Shown one piece after another: positions 7,756 through 9,071 of a stretch of DNA of 9,071 bases (its first letter is position 1; each line of letters opens with the position of its first letter). Under the pieces are notes generated by a model. It was not told the origin of the DNA. It did no database searches and was given only the letters and a program-made list of their open reading frames with translations. Both the position numbers and the translations under genes were made by a program. The stretch is from Actinomycetota bacterium (lineage in GTDB: Bacteria; Actinomycetota; Thermoleophilia; Miltoncostaeales; Miltoncostaeaceae). The DNA lies in assembly GCA_947451735.1 (NCBI GenBank), contig CANGAY010000017.1, positions 1-9,071 on the forward strand, given 5' to 3'.

Positions 7756-8409
7756 CTAGGCCTCCTTGGGCTTCGGGGTGAGGAGCGCGGCCAGCTTGCC
7801 CGACACGATGCCGAGGATCAGACCACACACCAGGGTCACGAAGGTGTCGAACCACACCCATGCCCACGGGGTCGAAACAAGACCACCGAAGGCGCCGAGA
7901 CCAGTAGCACCACCAGCACCACCGTTGGCGGCGTCAGCACCCAGGGGCGCCCAGCCGTCCATACCGGTGGCAACCCACCAGAGGAACACAGCCGCGAAGC
8001 ACGGGAACGTACCTGCGACGTAGTACCAGTCACCTGCGATGAGGATCATCACGAGGATGAAGGCGAACACGCCGACCCAGAGGGCGATGCCCCAGAAGTC
8101 GGGGAATGCAGCGCTCTTGTATGCGAGCGGGATCGTCACCAACGCGGCGACGGTACCGAACACGGCTGCGAGGAAGATCTTGCCGAAGGCGGCGTTGTCA
8201 CCACCGGCAGCAAAGAACAGACCCCACGAGATGAATGCCGTGGGAAGAATCAGGTGGAAGTTCTGCGGAACGCCGACAGCACCGGGAAGGTCCGTGCCGG
8301 ACACGGTCACCCAGTGGAAGGTGAAGTTCAGCGAGAACTCGGTCCACAGGTAGGAGAGAACTCCAATGACCAGCGCGAGCGGGAAAATCGCCTTAGCGCG
8401 AGCACCCAT
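7756..8409 (-). CDS. Integral membrane protein, DUF1097-like
   Basis: 217 aa. The ATG at 8409 has the best ribosome binding site in the window, GAAGGAG at 8423-8417 with a 7-nt spacer. Hydrophobic helices lie at about 7-27, 52-68, 76-95, 105-125, 130-147 and 185-208, separated by short loops, ending in a charged PKPKEA tail. The overall pattern (a FISWGLFFAAGGDN segment after helix 2, a G-x-F-x-x-F-A-A segment, a final GLILGIVSGKL helix) resembles the DUF1097 inner-membrane family (E. coli YcdZ type), whose function is not established; the assignment is from memory and moderate. Odd points: a Gly/Ala-rich loop at about 155-178, and more T-ending codons (GGT, GCT, CTT, ATT) than neighbouring genes, which with the strong ribosome binding site and terminator suggests high expression or a different origin. 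Confidence 0.8.
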   Translation of the reverse strand: MGARAKAIFPLALVIGVLSYLWTEFSLNFTFHWVTVSGTDLPGAVGVPQNFHLILPTAFISWGLFFAAGGDNAAFGKIFLAAVFGTVAALVTIPLAYKSAAFPDFWGIALWVGVFAFILVMILIAGDWYYVAGTFPCFAAVFLWWVATGMDGWAPLGADAANGGAGGATGLGAFGGLVSTPWAWVWFDTFVTLVCGLILGIVSGKLAALLTPKPKEA

Positions 8410-8416
8410 GTGAGAG

Positions 8417-8423
8417 CTCCTTC
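8417..8423 (-). promoter_or_regulatory. Strong Shine-Dalgarno for the DUF1097-like gene
   Basis: GAAGGAG on the - strand, 7 nt before the ATG. It is the closest match to the anti-SD consensus in the window, whereas most operon-internal genes here have none and depend on overlap with the gene before. Confidence 0.85.
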
Positions 8424-8507
8424 ATGGAATTAGGACAGGGATCCCGCGGACCCGAAATGAGATGAGGTGGGTACGCGGCACACGACAAGCGTCGTCGTGA
8501 TGACGGC

Positions 8508-8537
8508 ACTTTACGGGCGTCGCGCTATTCGTTACAA
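8508..8537 (-). promoter_or_regulatory. Putative sigma70-type promoter of the DUF1097-like gene
   Basis: On the - strand TTGTAA (8537-8532) and TAAAGT (8513-8508) are separated by 18 bp; each matches four of six consensus bases. Transcription would begin near 8500, giving a leader of about 90 nt. The site lies in the AT-richest stretch of the window, which supports it. Just downstream, an inverted repeat (CACGAC/GTCGTG, 8481-8499) would fall at the start of the transcript and could be a leader hairpin or operator. Inferred by eye only. Confidence 0.45.
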
Positions 8538-8553
8538 GTGCTACGAATCCTTT

Positions 8554-8613
8554 CGCCGCTCGGAATTCGGCGATATTTCATCGCTATTAGCGGGGGATTT
8601 AACGCAGCGCTAA
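8554..8613. repeat. Cluster of small inverted repeats between yvcK and the DUF1097-like gene
   Basis: Three short dyads in about 60 bp: CGCCG/CGGCG (8554-8558 and 8568-8572), GCGAT/ATCGC (8570-8574 and 8580-8584) and TTAGCG/CGCTAA (8587-8592 and 8608-8613). The last begins 2 bp after the yvcK stop and could act as a weak transcript-end hairpin, but no T-run follows. The others lie just upstream of the putative -35 box and could be protein-binding sites. The rest of the 206-bp intergenic region shows nothing else. Confidence 0.4.
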
Positions 8614-8615
8614 CC

Positions 8616-9071
8616 CTACGAGGCGGGGTATGCGGACGCGGATTCGGCCCGCATCGCCGCCCCCTCCGATGCCAGCGGCATCAGCACATCGGCCAGGCGC
8701 TCGGGCTCGTGGCGCACCACGCGATCGCTCTCGGCGATGTCGGCGGTGACCACCCGCACACCGCGCGACGCAAGCGCGCCCACATCCACCACCACGGGCT
8801 GCTGCCCCTGTGCGCCGTAGTGCGCCACCGACCCGGCATCAAGCGCGCCGGCATGCACCACCACCACGTCAACGCCACCGGGCGCCATCTCGAGCACGCG
8901 GTCGAGGTGGGCGGCCGCGTCCATGCCGTCCGTCTCGCCCGGCTGGGTCATGATGTTGCACACGTACACGCGCAGCCCCTGGGCATCGCGCACCGCGGCG
9001 GCGATCTCCCCAACCGCCAGATGCGGCAGCACGCTGGTGAACAGCGACCCCGGGCCCAGCAGCACCAGATC
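8616..9071 (-). CDS. yvcK: YvcK/CofD-like gluconeogenesis factor, 3' end only
   Basis: Partial: 151 C-terminal residues, with the 5' part beyond the right edge. It opens with D-L-V-L-L-G-P-G-S-L-F-T-S-V-L-P, the family's signature nucleotide-sugar-binding loop, followed by a VCNIMTQPGETDGMDAAAHL motif, both diagnostic of YvcK/CofD-like proteins. In Bacillus subtilis YvcK is needed for growth on gluconeogenic carbon sources and for normal cell shape, and it binds UDP-GlcNAc; mycobacterial CuvA is a relative. Placement close upstream of gapA on the same strand matches the usual actinobacterial neighbourhood (rapZ-yvcK-whiA-gap), though whiA is not between them here. The C-terminal tail after the last conserved strand is short and Ala/Ser-rich. 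Confidence 0.92.
   Translation of the reverse strand, partial: DLVLLGPGSLFTSVLPHLAVGEIAAAVRDAQGLRVYVCNIMTQPGETDGMDAAAHLDRVLEMAPGGVDVVVVHAGALDAGSVAHYGAQGQQPVVVDVGALASRGVRVVTADIAESDRVVRHEPERLADVLMPLASEGAAMRAESASAYPAS

Overview
The window is gene-dense, GC-rich bacterial DNA (wobble positions mostly G/C, frequent GTG starts, many 1-4 nt stop/start overlaps). A DUF2510 protein, a probable DUF7144-type membrane protein and the yvcK-near-gap-pgk-tpi arrangement point to an Actinomycetota chromosome. A deep-branching group such as Thermoleophilia is possible, because the phosphoglycerate mutase is the cofactor-independent GpmI, but the class is an inference.

Left block, + strand, 1-1787: three overlapping genes. 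They are the 3' end of a metallophosphoesterase, a cysteine-desulfurase-like fold-type-I protein, and a TusA-family sulfur carrier. The desulfurase-like protein keeps the mobile-loop cysteine (Cys323) but has serine (Ser200) where the PLP-binding lysine should be, and several other cofactor-contact residues are replaced. It looks like a catalytically altered desulfurase translationally coupled to a TusA. This is the most unusual thing in the window.

Central block, - strand, 7067 down to 1771: a tightly packed operon gapA-pgk-tpiA-gpmI-(DUF2510 membrane protein)-(AhpD/CMD-family protein). The first four encode consecutive triose-phosphate steps of glycolysis/gluconeogenesis (GAPDH, PGK, TIM, iPGM). 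All junctions are overlaps or a 9-nt gap, so translation is probably coupled. The last gene runs tail-to-tail into tusA with a 17-bp overlap of the coding ends.

Right block, - strand, 9071 down to 7130: the 3' end of a YvcK/CofD-like gluconeogenesis factor, then two separately terminated membrane-protein genes (one DUF1097-like, one DUF7144-like). Each is followed by a perfect GC-rich hairpin and a short T-run. They occupy the space between yvcK and gapA where whiA usually sits in Actinobacteria. The 206-bp gap between yvcK and the DUF1097-like gene is the AT-richest part of the window and holds a plausible promoter and several small inverted repeats. No RNA genes, CRISPR arrays, insertion sequences or attachment sites were seen.
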